Below are positions 25,301 to 37,300 of a stretch of 64,000 bases of DNA, in pieces (position 1 is the stretch's first letter; each line of letters begins with the position of its first letter). The stretch comes from Vicugna pacos (Eukaryota > Chordata > Mammalia > Artiodactyla > Camelidae): positions 10,765,832 to 10,829,831 of the forward strand of contig NC_133003.1 in the NCBI RefSeq assembly GCF_048564905.1, given 5' to 3'. The notes beneath the pieces are model-generated. The model ran no database searches. It was not told where the DNA came from and worked only from the letters and a program-made list of their open reading frames with translations. The position numbers were made by a program, and so were the translations under genes.

Positions 25301-28300
25301 ACCTTCCCACCTACTATTCTTTGACCTGAAATTCCCTCCCTGACGAAGCCTCTGATTCTGATGAAGGGCCGCCCACCCTTCAGGTATGTTTCAAGCTCCA
25401 TCTCAGCCACCCGGCCATTCTTGTATTTTCAGTAACAGGTTCTCTTTCTGCTTTGCAGCTCCTGAAGGTTCTTTGACTTAAGGCACTAAACGGACTCACC
25501 TGGTGGCTCATCTGGTGAGCAATGATTTGCGCTGAGTCTTCTCATTGGCCCGGTCCTGCCACTGCAGCACCAGCAAAGCCCCCACCACTAACAGGACCGC
25601 CCGAGGGCCTACACTCCCCCTGAAATGGAGCAGGACCCTGTGGGGTCCTCCCGCAGTACAAGTCCGGTTCCCTGTTTCTTGTCTGTATGGAACAGGCTGC
25701 ATTCAGCCTCCTTGACGTTCCCTGAGTTCCAAAGGGCAGATTTAAACAGTTGCTAATCAGGGAAGGGAGTGGGTACAGAAATATGGGAGGAGTCAGGAAA
25801 CAATAGTGCAGCCTTGGGGCAGGGTCCTGGTTCCTCCTCAAGGAACAGACAGAACAATACCTTTGAGTGCCTCTGCAGGGACTAAGCCCCCTGCCCTCCC
25901 GCCCCCAGGGGGAGGGTGGTAACTTCAGACTGAGCACAAGATTCCTGGAGCAATGCCCTGTTACCTCCCCTCCAACCAATCACACAGTGAGTCACACACC
26001 TGGCAGCACTTACCCCAAATTTTGCCCATTAAAAACTTCTCCCTGAAAACCACTGGGGAGTTTGGGGTTTTCAAGCATGAGCCACCCGTCCTCCTTGCTC
26101 GGCCCCGCAGTAAACCTTTCTCTGCTCCAAACGCCGACATTTAGATTTGTTTGGCCTTGTTGGGCACACGAACTCGTGTTGGGTCACACCCCCCGCAGCG
26201 TGCTTTCTTCCCAGCAACGGGCCTCGTACCCGCCTCTCACCTGAAAGCACTCACAGGGCAGCAGGCCCAGGGCGCAGGCAGAGAAGAATGCACCCCGTGA
26301 CACAGACGGCCCCTTGGGTGGAACCAGGGCCAGCCTAAGAGGGATGGCGCATCACGGTGCTGAGCCCAGGCAGGGCCCAGGGCACTCAAGGGGGACCAAG
26401 GGTCTAGGGAGGTTTCAGAGAGGAGTTAAGGCCAGTACTGATGCTGTGATGGCCAGGTGGGCAGAGGGAGGGGATGAAAAAGCACCAACAGAGGACACGA
26501 GGAGGGAGAAGGGGAGAAAACGGGAGCAGGACAAGGCTGTGTGCTCAGGTGGGGGCTCAGCTTTGTTTTTAGGCCCCAGAGTCCCCAGATATCACCTCTT
26601 GGCTGCAACCCAGGGGCTGGCAAGAAGACGGGAAGGCGGACAAAATGCAAGAGGAGGAAGTGAGAGAACAGGACCTTGGCCTGGAGGGAGGGAGAAGGTG
26701 GGGAGCAGACCCGAGCTGATGCTTCCTCCTCAGGCCCACAGGGCAGGAAGTGAGGGTGGAGGCAGAGATAAGTCTGACAGGAAGCTGAGGAACAAAGGAG
26801 CTACACCTGATAGTGGAGGGGGCGGGGGAAGAGGGAGGTGGGTTAGGGAGAGAGGTGGAGGTCAGAGAGGCCAACTGGGGATGGGGACGAGGGAGGCCAG
26901 GGACGGATGAGTAAGCCGTGGGCCTCCAGAGAGGCTGGAGACAGGGAGGGGATCGTGGCTCTGATGAACGGGCTGGAGGAGACCCCCCTAGGGCTGCCCA
27001 GTTCCTGGTGAACCAGCAAAGGCCAATGGTGGACCCACTCCCAAAGGAGGAGGAACAAGGAGACAGAGTGGAAGGGCAAGGGGGCCTGGGGATTGATGGC
27101 TCTTAAAAAATAAAACGGTAGTAGGGGGGAGGGTATAGCTCAGTGGTAGAGCGCATGCTTAGCAAGCACGAGGTCCTGGGTTCAAATCCCCAGTACCTCC
27201 TCTAAAAATAAAGAAATAGGTAAACCTAATCACCTCCCCCACAAAAAACTAAATAAATAAATGAATCACTCTTCAAAAAATATTTTTTAAAAAATGGTGG
27301 TGACGTCTAGGCAGGACGGGGAAGAACGGCGCCTTCATGGTGGAGTTTCAGGTCATCAGCTAAGTGAACGAACAGGCTTGGGAGGCAGGAGAGTCAGGGG
27401 CAGAAACACGAAACATGTGGCCAGGGAGAGGATCGTGAGCTTAAAATTCCAGAGGTGCGTCACCAAGAGACACCTTATGCTGGGCCGTAAACCCATAAAC
27501 CAAGATTTTGCAACCACCACCACTGTTTAATTGGGGGACATTTCCACACCCCCCCCAAACAAGCCCCATTCCCACTTGCAGTCAGTCGGAGGCAACCATT
27601 AACGTACTTTCTGTCTCTATAGATTTGCCTTTTCTGAACGTTTCATATAAATGGGATCATACAGTATATGGTCTTTCATAACTGGCTTCTTTTACTCAGC
27701 GTAATGTTTTTCGGATGCATCCACATTACAGCCTGAATCAGTAGTCTGCTCCTTTTCACTGTGGAATACTCTTCCATAGCAGGGATATTCCACATTTTAT
27801 TTATCCATCCATCAGCCGATAGACACTCTGAATTATTTCCAATTTTTGGCTCTCATGATAATGCTACTGTGAACATGTGCATGTAAGTCTTTGCGCAGAT
27901 ACGTGTTTTCAGTTCTCTTGGAAACACCCAGGAGTAGGATTGATGAATTCTAAGTTAATTATATATTTATCCCTTAAAGAACTGCCAAATTGTGCTCCAA
28001 AGCGTTTGTAACGTTTTACATTCCCACTAGCAAAGCAGGAGGGTTCCCGTTTTCTCCACATCCTTGCCAACATTCGTTCCTGTCCATCTTTCATTATTCA
28101 AGCCATTCTAATCGCACAGGGAATTATATTCAATACCTTGTAGTAACTTATGGTGAAAAAGAATATGAAAACAAATACATATATATATATGTTCCTGTAT
28201 GACTGGAAATATTGCACTGTACCCCAGGAATTGACACAACATTGTAAGCTGACTATACTTCAATAAAAATTTTTTAAAAAGCCATTCTAGCAGGTGTGAA

Positions 28301-31300
28301 GTGGTGTTTTTATTGTGGTTTTGATTTGCACTTTCTTAATGATGTTGAGCATTAAGCATCTTTTCATGTACTCACTTATCAGCCTTTTATATATCTTCTT
28401 TGGTGAAATGCCCTTGCAAGTCCTTTGCCTACTTTAAAAAAATTTTTTTTTGATGGGGGAGGTAATTAGGTTTGTTTGTTTGTATTTTAAGGAGGCACTG
28501 GGGATGGAATCCAGGACCTCATGCATGCTAAGCACACGCTCTACCACTGAGCTATATGTTTCCCGCTCCTTTGCTCATTTTTGATTGGGTTGGTTGTCTT
28601 CCTGTCATTGAGTTATAAGAATTCTTTACATATTCTAGGATCAAGTCCTTCATCAGATATATGATTTGAAAATATTTTCTTCCAGTCTGTGGCTTGGATT
28701 TTCATTTTCTTACTAATGTCTTTTAAAGGCAAAACACTTTTAATTTTGATGAAGTCCAATTTACCCCATTTTTTCCTTTAAGGGTCATGCATTAGGTTTC
28801 AAATCTAAGAACTCTTTGCCTGACCCAAGGTCATAAAGATTTTTCTCCTTCCAGAAGTTTTATAGAGGAATTAAATTAGAAATCAATAAAAATAAGACAT
28901 GCTAAAAAAAGGGCCCCACAAATATATGGAAATCAAACAACGCATTTCTAAATAATCTATGTTTCAAGAAAGAGAGAAACTTGTCCTCTTGGCAGCGTAA
29001 GTGCTGACCTCCTCCCAGTTCTCTGGTCTCTCCTCCTCACTCTTCATCATGTTTGTGTCTCTCAAAGACCAGCCTGAGGTCTTCGACTCTTCCTTCTGTG
29101 TCCTCTCTTTTTAGAGGACCTCACCCATTCACATGCAAATGATCTTATACATATATTTCCCCACCCAGCTTGTCCCTCTGAATTCCCCATCCATAATCTG
29201 ACCTCCTCCTCTAGCACCTTCTCTCAGCTGTTCTCAAAGCCTCTCTGACTCAGCTGTCCAAATCCAAACTCAGGATCATGCTCTCCCAGCCCAAGCCCTC
29301 TCTTGAAATGTCTTCTTTCCATAAATGGTACCACCTGCCCAGCTGCAAGCCTGGAACCTCAGAGTCATCATCCGAGATACATCCTTCTCTTTAAACCCCC
29401 ACATCCAATCTATCATTCCATCTTATAATTTAACATCAGATCTCTATCAAATAGTTGATGTCATCTCCACCTTGGGTACCACATCCCAGTCTCTCAGTGA
29501 AACTATGGTCCAGCCTCTGAGAGTTTCCCGGAATCCACAAGAACCGGCACCCAACCCTTCTGCACCCTGAGGTCATGGAGGCTTGTCACCACAGTCCTGC
29601 CATGTTGCTCTCCTGCTCTGGTGGGTCTCAACAGAGAGACAAAACCTTGCTGTGGTTTAACTGGCCTGTCCCAATCTGGTCGCTACCCACTTTCTAGCCT
29701 TTTCTCTGTGTTCCATACATTTGGGTCCTTTATGAGTTCCTCACTCTTGCCATTTCCACTTCTAACCACATGGCCTTTGCACATGCTATCTCCTCTGCCT
29801 GGAAGGAGTTTCCCTCCATTTCTATCATGTTAATTCTTACTCATCCTTCATATCTCTTGTCAAGCATCACTTCCACAGGGAAAGCTTCCCTGACCTCCCT
29901 GATGAGGTCAAATGCTCCAATTATTATCAACCCCCATATTTCTTCTGATCACCTGTTGCAGCTGTAGTTTTATCATTTAATTTGTTGGTTTTTTTATTCA
30001 ATTTGGAAAAAAACTGGGGGGGGAGTGGGTAATTAGTTTTATTTTATTTATTTGTTTATTTTAACAGAGGTACTGGAGATTGAACCTAGGACCTCATGCA
30101 TGCTAAGTATGCACTCTATCATTGACTTACACCCTCCCCCACTTATCATTTAATTTGGATGATCATATGATTTGGGTCTGTCACCCCAACTAGACTGTAT
30201 GTTCCATGAGGGCAAGAACAGTATCTGGATTCATTGATTATTGTATCCTTAGTGCCGGGAACACAAGCTTGGATGCATAGTACCACTAAAAAATGTTTGT
30301 TGAATGAATAACTGTCATGATAAACTCATCGAGGATGAAAACAGGACTTAAAGACACTGGAGAAGACAACGATGAAGGAAGACATGCTAATGTCTTCAAA
30401 GAATAAAGAGCAGGGAGGCAGTAAAGTGGCCAAGGGAGAGCTGAGGAGCCTACAGACAGCAGTGGACGCCCCCAGGGCATGGGACACTATCACATGGAGG
30501 TGGGGATTTCTGGGAGTATGGAGTTAGGCATGAACAAGAGGAAAGAGGCTCCTCTAGAGATTCACCCCTTTGCTTGGACAAGATTTCCTTCAGGATAAAG
30601 AGGAAGTGTTCCTCCTAGTCAGTATCTAAGGGGACTCCAATTTTTCTTAGGAAAAGCAGGAGAGCTGTCATTCACTAAAGGAAGTTGTCAGTCAATGAAA
30701 ATGGGGTCAATGGGGAACCTTCAAGCAGGCCATTGCATCCCAGAGATGGGCCGTGGCCCCGCACCTGAGGACCAGCTGCACGCTCACAGGAAGCCCTCCA
30801 CTCCCAGACTGCCACCCAGCATCCCGGTAGCAGCTTGTTTTGATTTGTTATCAGAGCCTGAAAACCAGATGTCTGTGGCCTGGAGTCAAACATTTCCCAT
30901 GAAGACACATACCTTGGTCCACCCAGGAAATTGGATAAAGGTGTCCCGAGGCAAGTCAGGGATCCCCCTGGGAATCGAGAAGTTAGCCACGTAGAAGGCG
31001 GGGGCTGTGAGGTTAGACGAGCCGTGGGCACAGGCTTTGTCGCGGCAGCCACCGTCACGGCCATTCCAGGCCTCCAGGCTGCTACGAACTGCGTTCTCTG
31101 TGTCCAGCGGGAAGATCTCCCAGTTGATGAGGATACTGGAATTAAGGGTCAGGTTCGAAATAAGACCCTGTAAAGGAGAAACAGAGCAGTGAGGGTGGGA
31201 GGAGGCTTCCAGTGACTCAGCGGTCTGGCCCTGGGAATTCCTGGGAAGAGCAAACTGGTAGATGAAACAACACCAACAGGAAATGAGACTCCCACTGTGT

Positions 31301-34300
31301 GCACCTCAAAGTGACACAGATCTGGCTGGAGGCCAGAGCTTCTGACCCCAAACCCCCAGTTTTCAGGGTTTGGTGCAGAGCCCTGGCTAGCATGGAGGAA
31401 AGATGAAATCTGAGTTTGGGAGAGTAAACGGAATGGGGGATGCAAGAGAATGTCCTGCCTACAGTTAAAGGAAAGAAAGGACTGTGGCGAGGATGAAGGT
31501 GAGCCTCAGCCCTGCGTTCTAAAATTATCTGTCCAGCGGGGTCAGGGGCCTGGGGTATCCGTGGCACCGGCCACTGCATCGAAGCCTCTGCTCCAGGCTC
31601 ATCTGTCTTCCTCTTCCCATAGGGTCCATCCCGGTGGGATCCCACATTTGTCCCAGGACACCTCTCAATACCAAGCCTCAACTGCCCAGTTGGGAATTCA
31701 ATCAGATTCACCAGGCAGCGTGTGCCAGGCTCTCTGCTGGGTCCTGGGGACTCGGAGACAGCAAGTCAGTGTGGTCTGGGACAGCCAAGCAGGAAGGCCA
31801 CTTCTTGAGCACTGCATCGGGACATTTCTACTGGGGACAAAAGTGGCCCTGGCATGGCCGTTCCCTAAGAGTGTAACTGCCTTGCCTCCGAGGTGCCTCC
31901 AGGAGGGTCAGGAAATCACCCCAGACACCCGTCCTGTCCCAGGCGAATGCTGCCCTCACTCCCTCGGCGCAGCCCTCTCTCCTCTTGCAGATAGTGAGCA
32001 ACCCACGGGGAGCCTGTGTCTCAGCGCCTCAGCATCTCTGCATTCCCCAAAGCGCCTCACGGAGCACCGGCATAGGGCACAGGTTTCACAAATGTTTGCT
32101 GAACAACACTCTCAAAATGCGTATTAGAAAAACGTATTCGGACTAGACGCCTAGGCATAGAGTAACTGACAGAGGTGAGAGGCAGTGCACCGAGGTAAAG
32201 GCTTTCTACAATTTAAGAGTTTGTCCCAGTTCGTCCACACCCAGAAATCAGAGCAGACCAAACGCCAGGCTGGCTCTGTCGACAAAGGAGTGCCTTGTGC
32301 GAGCTAGGTGCGTCTTTTTAAGCCAAGGGGATGCACAGTGCAGTGGCTTCCTCCTCCTGTTTCTTTCTAAAGGATGACTGAACTCAAATGCGGGGTTAGG
32401 GTTCTGTTTGCAAAGCTCCACTTTCTCATCGCCTGCAAAGGAAAACAGGTCTTCAAAATAACCCAGCTTCTAGGCTGCAAAACAAATCAGGGTAGGCTCA
32501 CTCATCAAATGTGGCAAAGTGTGTGTGCTTTTAAAAACTGCTTCTATGTGAACAGGGCTGGAGGGAAAGGATGTAGTTAGAAGAGTTTTTCCATGGATTT
32601 ACAAAAACTCCCCCCAGTGGCTTTGGCATAGTCTGGTCAACCTCTGAACCTCACTCGTAAAAGCGAGGCTGGGTCTACCTTAAAATCGTTGATAGCATTG
32701 CCGTAGTTCACACGCCCCATGTTCTCCACGAGGAGGTCCAGGGTGTCTCCAGCTTTCCCCGTTATGTTCAAGGTGCTCACAGTATTTCGCTCGAGGACTC
32801 CCTGGAGGACCTGCGGGTTCAGTGTTGAAGGAGAATTAACTCGGGTGGGAGGGTCCGCAGAGGGCAGCCCTCTCAGTTAACTCAGCATTCATTCTCCTGC
32901 CTTGAGAACACTCTGATGCCTCCTTTGCCCAAGTCACTGGCCAGATGGCCAGGTTCCTACGATCACTGCTCTCTACAGTGGAATGTCACCAGACTCAGCT
33001 CCCAGCAAGGAAGGGGCGAGGCTCGGTTCCTTGGCTCCGGAATATTCTTTGTTTTGTTTTGTTTTGTTTTAATTTTTTTATTGAAACGTAGTTGATTTAC
33101 AATGTTAGTTTCAGGTGTACAGCAAAGTGATTCAGTTGTGCATATGCATACCTACATAGTTTTTCCTTTCAGATTCCTTTCCATTATATGTTATTACAAG
33201 AAATTGAATAGTTCCCTGTGCTCCACAGTAGGTCCTTGTTGTTCATCTATTTTATACATAGTGATGTGTGTCTGTTAATCCCCAGCCCCTGATTTTTCCC
33301 GCCCAGCCCTTTCCCCTTCGGTAGCCACAGTGGGCTCCGGAATGTTTTGCTGCGCATCTATGTTTAACAGAGAGGGAACGGAGGCAAAGGTTCCAGGGAG
33401 GATTTCCAGGACAGGAACCACTTCATGTTCTCACAGCACACAAGGCCATCACAAAAAGTAGCTTCTAAAGAACATGGAGAGATGTGACAAAAATCAGATA
33501 AACGAGATAAAATCAGAGAGTTAGGTGGAGTAGTCTCACCTCAGAGTACCTGATATGATGCATTAACCACAAAGATTAAATAATAAAACGAGGAGGAAAC
33601 ATCAGATATTTTAGCAGCAACATACTCCTAATTTTTGAAAAAAATGCAAGATTGAAAAAAAATGATGTTACACTGACCATCGTTCACTAAGACAACCTCC
33701 AAACTGGAATTTTAGACACAATTGCCATCCGCATATGCATCGTGTGTTAGAAACTTGCTCCCACGGGGGGCAGGGTATATGGCTCAGTGGTGGAGCACGT
33801 GCTCAGCATGCATGAGGTCCTGGGTTCAATCCCCAGTACCTCCATTAAGAAGAATACAATAAAATACTATTAAAAAAGAATATTGAAAAAGAAAAGAAGG
33901 TAACTTCTCAGGCAGGATGGAGGCACAAAGGTCAATGAATCCAGGCTCCAGTGTGTACAAAGCAGACCCTGTCCTCCAGGAGCAAGGAAGACACAGGTGA
34001 CATCTGCGGTCAGCCAGAGGGGACGGCCCCGGACTGGGGAGACCAGGAAGGCTTCCGAGGAGGTGGGGCCTTGCGCACAGCCCACAGTTGGGACAGGGAG
34101 AGGGTGGGTCTCAGGCAGGCAGAGCAAGAGTGAGGCTGCATCTGCAAGCAAATGGCACAGCTAAGGGGCATCTTCAGGAAGGGTGGAGCCTGAGGTTGGA
34201 AATGCAGCAACGGCCTTGACGGTCATGTTACCAAGTGCAGCCCCCAACCCACCCACAAGTCCAGAGAGAATCCTTACCCCGTTCACCGAGACGTAGGCCC

Positions 34301-37300
34301 GATCGTGGACACCATTGGAGGGTGAAGAGAGTGGGGTTGGGCTGCTGTAGTTTTGAGGAAGTGTGGTTCGGTACAGCACAAACCCAAAATACTGGTCAGA
34401 AAAGGATGCAAGAAAAACACATCACTCTTGCTGTTCACGTTCAGAGAACCTGGCCCCTCTCAATCTGGGTGAAAGAGATGTTTCTAGAATCATAGACGTG
34501 AAATGCTTCCCCCGCCTCGGCAAAAATTCAATCTGAAAGGAGGGAACCAGCTTAAATTCTCAGATCACGGGTAACTATCGCAGCAGCAAACTGCAAGGAG
34601 GCCTGAAGAGCATTTTGTCAAGCACCCCTCCCCTCTCACTCCAGGCAACTGGACCCTGGCAAGTGTTCAGTGACTTCCCAGAATCCCTCAGGGGGATCCG
34701 AGCCTATGTACCAAAAGGCTATTTAATTTACCTCAAAAACCAAAACCAAAAGACAAACAACAGAGCCAAGAATGTTTGGTAAAACATTCTCCAGGTACAT
34801 TGGCCTAAATCTGGCCTAACGTACAAAACAAGAGTCAATCAGAAACCGTTTGAAGTGGAGGAGCAGGGTGAGGCGGGAGGAGGGGCAGGCAGTGAGCAAT
34901 GGAGGGGGTGTAACCTGCTGCTAAGTCAGAAAGTACTTTGAGATGCTGGGATCCTGGTCCAAAAGGACGGCCCCAACAGCCAGCCTCGGCAGCAAGAGTC
35001 CCCACAGCCTCCGTTAGTGGCTTCCTGCTGTGGCCATCAGCTGGGGAAGCTGGACAAATCCTGACTCACAAAGGGAATCCAAATGGAAATCTGGCACGGA
35101 ACAGGGGCAAAGTTCCTCATTCCTAGGGTCTGGAAAGCAAGAAAGTGCAGCGCAGGCAAGTGGAGCTGAAGAAAACCGTTAACCCACATTCCTGGGCTGC
35201 AGGAAAGGGCTGAACTCAAGAAACACCAAAGGTGTCGCTTCCAAACCTCTAAGCACAAGGGTGCCTCCCTCCCAGACCCCACATCTCCATCTCTGTCTTG
35301 TTTTTTAGTTTTTAAAGTACCAAAATGGTAAGTCCTAACTCAGAGACTGAGGAAAACTTTGCAAGGGGTTTCCAGGAGGTCAGCAGAAGCCAGGGTGCGC
35401 CCTACAGAGGTGGGGCTGAGACCTCTGGGGACGGGGCAAGGGAGCAATGGCAGGGGTACCCGCCTGGGGGTTCTCTGGAAATAAACCTCCCATGGGCTTG
35501 CCACAGACCTGGAACAGCCAGGGCCTGGGAGCCTCACCAGATCTGAGCACACTGTGTAGGCCCAAGACGAGAGAGCAGAGGGCCTCTGCGAAAGAACAAT
35601 GGCTGCAAATGTCTATACATTAACCTGGGATTTACTCCCCAGGTTCCGACTGCTCTGTGTCTGTGTCTCGTCTGATAGGCTCACTGGCCCTGCTCAGGGG
35701 AGAAAGCAGGTGGGTGGATTACCTGTGTGTACAGCCAGGTGCACTGGAGCTGGAGAAAGAGCTCTACCCCACGTTCATTTTAAAAAGGGACTACTAACAA
35801 GTATTTATTTTTATTTATCACAAAGCAGTGCTGTTGGAATAAAATCACAAGTAATAGTAACTGGAGGCAAAACACACTAAAGGAAGATTAGATACGCTAT
35901 TGTCATGTCGCCCTGCAGAAGGAGACCTCCATGGAAAGTCAGAAAGGGGGACCCAGGTAAGTTTCCATTTCAGCAAATGGGGCTGAGATCCTAACTAAGG
36001 GATCGCACATAACATCAAAACAAAGGGACAGAGTGAGCTGGTGGGCATCCTGATCGGGTGCCCTGAAAAGAACACACCACTGCTGTGTTTGTACCAAAAA
36101 TGTTTCACTGGATCTAACCAGTGAGGGGCAGTCTACACAGTGACTGGGCTGAACTCTTTAGAAATGTCCATGTTTTGGGAAAGAGAGCGAGAGGAAAAAA
36201 AAAAGAAGAAGAAAAGAAAAGAAAAGAAGAAGACTCAAGAACAGTTTCAGATGAAAAAAGACTAAATGCAGTCGGTGACTGTGGACCGGAAACTGGACTG
36301 AAAAAAACGAAGCTATGAAGGACATCACTGGAGTGAGCAGGGACACCTGACTGTCGAATATATATCAGAGGATAGGACTGTGTCAATGTGAAATTTCTTG
36401 AGGGTGATCATTACTTGTGGTCATGGAAGATCAAATTCTTCTTAAAAGATACAGGCTATAATATTTAGAGGTGAAGTGTCATGATGTTGACAACTAACTC
36501 AGATGGTTTAAAAAAAAAAAGAGGGGGTTGACTGCCTACATACACAGAGAAAGATGAAGCAAGTGAAGTGACTGTTAACACTTGGTAAATCTAGATGAAA
36601 GCTCCACGGGTGTTTGTTGTGTCTTCCTGCAACTTTTTTTAGATTTGAAATTTTCCAAAATAAAAAGGTGGGGAAATTTTTTACAACAAAGATGGGGCAG
36701 TGCCTGGAGATTAAACAAACACACACACACCCACACACAATGTATTCTGTTCTTGTTCTCTTCAAAAGCAGGAAAAAGAATCTCTAAGAGGGAGGAGGGT
36801 ATAGCTCAGTTGTAGAGCACATGCTTAGCCCACATGAGCTCCTGGGTTCAGTCCCTAGTCCCTCCATTATAAATAAATAAATAAAGACCTAATTACCACT
36901 CACCCTGAAAAAAAATTTTTTAACTCCTAATTAAAAAAAAAAAGAAGAATCTCTAAGAACCTAATCTATTAAGAACATAGTCCCAAATAATTGTCTTTTT
37001 TGAGCATGAAAATAGTGGTTTTCCTCTGATACCTAGTAATAAAGATTATGTCAACAATACACTCAATTTATCACTTGTACAGCCTTATGTTGAAGCAGGT
37101 TGAGCTCCTCCCACTCTGAGTGATAATAAGAAACGGAGGCGGCGAGCAATATAGGAAAGATCAGCCCACTGTGCAGTACTTAGAGCCTGGAGTCCCATGG
37201 TTACGTACGTGGGGTCTGACTTATCTGCTTACCGTTTTGGTCCCTGCATTCAGAACAGGCACGGCAAGGCAGAGCGCAAAGTGCGTTTCTCAAGTAGAAA

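Larger units (their letters stand above)
27525..28865 (-). mobile_element. L1M fragment, antisense, interrupted twice
   Basis: Text in order: actttctgtctctatagatt, catataaatgggatcataca, ggaatactcttccatagca, acattcccactagcaaagca, gtggttttgatttgcact, attgggttggttgtcttcc, catcagatatatgatttg and ttgatgaagtccaattta, the classic antisense L1M 3' region. It is interrupted by a younger L1 end at 28111-28278 and a SINE at 28436-28566. Confidence 0.88.
13317..30912 (-). other. GLB1: GLB1 intron 15 (17.6 kb)
   Basis: This intron lies between donor AAG|gtatgt at 30913 and the acceptor before 13316. It holds camelid SINEs, L2, MIR, MLT1 and other LTR fragments, L1 pieces and an internally deleted L1, listed separately. 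Remaining stretches (13320-14430, 14560-15870, 18470-18870, 19020-19780, 20430-21400, 23300-24420) show no gene or repeat I can name; a CA-rich microsatellite sits at about 14160-14230. Confidence 0.9.
32811..34277 (-). other. GLB1: GLB1 intron 13 (1467 bp)
   Basis: Contains a truncated L1 end (33044-33332) and a SINE (33765-33890). Nothing else was recognised. Confidence 0.93.

Noticed and set aside
26314-26910. 198-codon open frame on the plus strand in intron 15
   Set aside because: The sequence is strongly purine-rich (GGA/GAG), which depletes stop codons. The translation is low-complexity Gly/Arg/Glu.
27125-27200. tRNA-Ala-like sequences with good A and B boxes (this one and about 20 others)
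   Set aside because: They are the heads of SINE copies: each is followed by the same non-tRNA tail and many have target-site duplications. The acceptor stem is not kept as in a real tRNA gene.
31450-32127. 225-codon open frame on the plus strand in intron 14
   Set aside because: No start context, domain, splice evidence or known protein similarity. It lies antisense in a GLB1 intron, and its end overlaps L2-like sequence.
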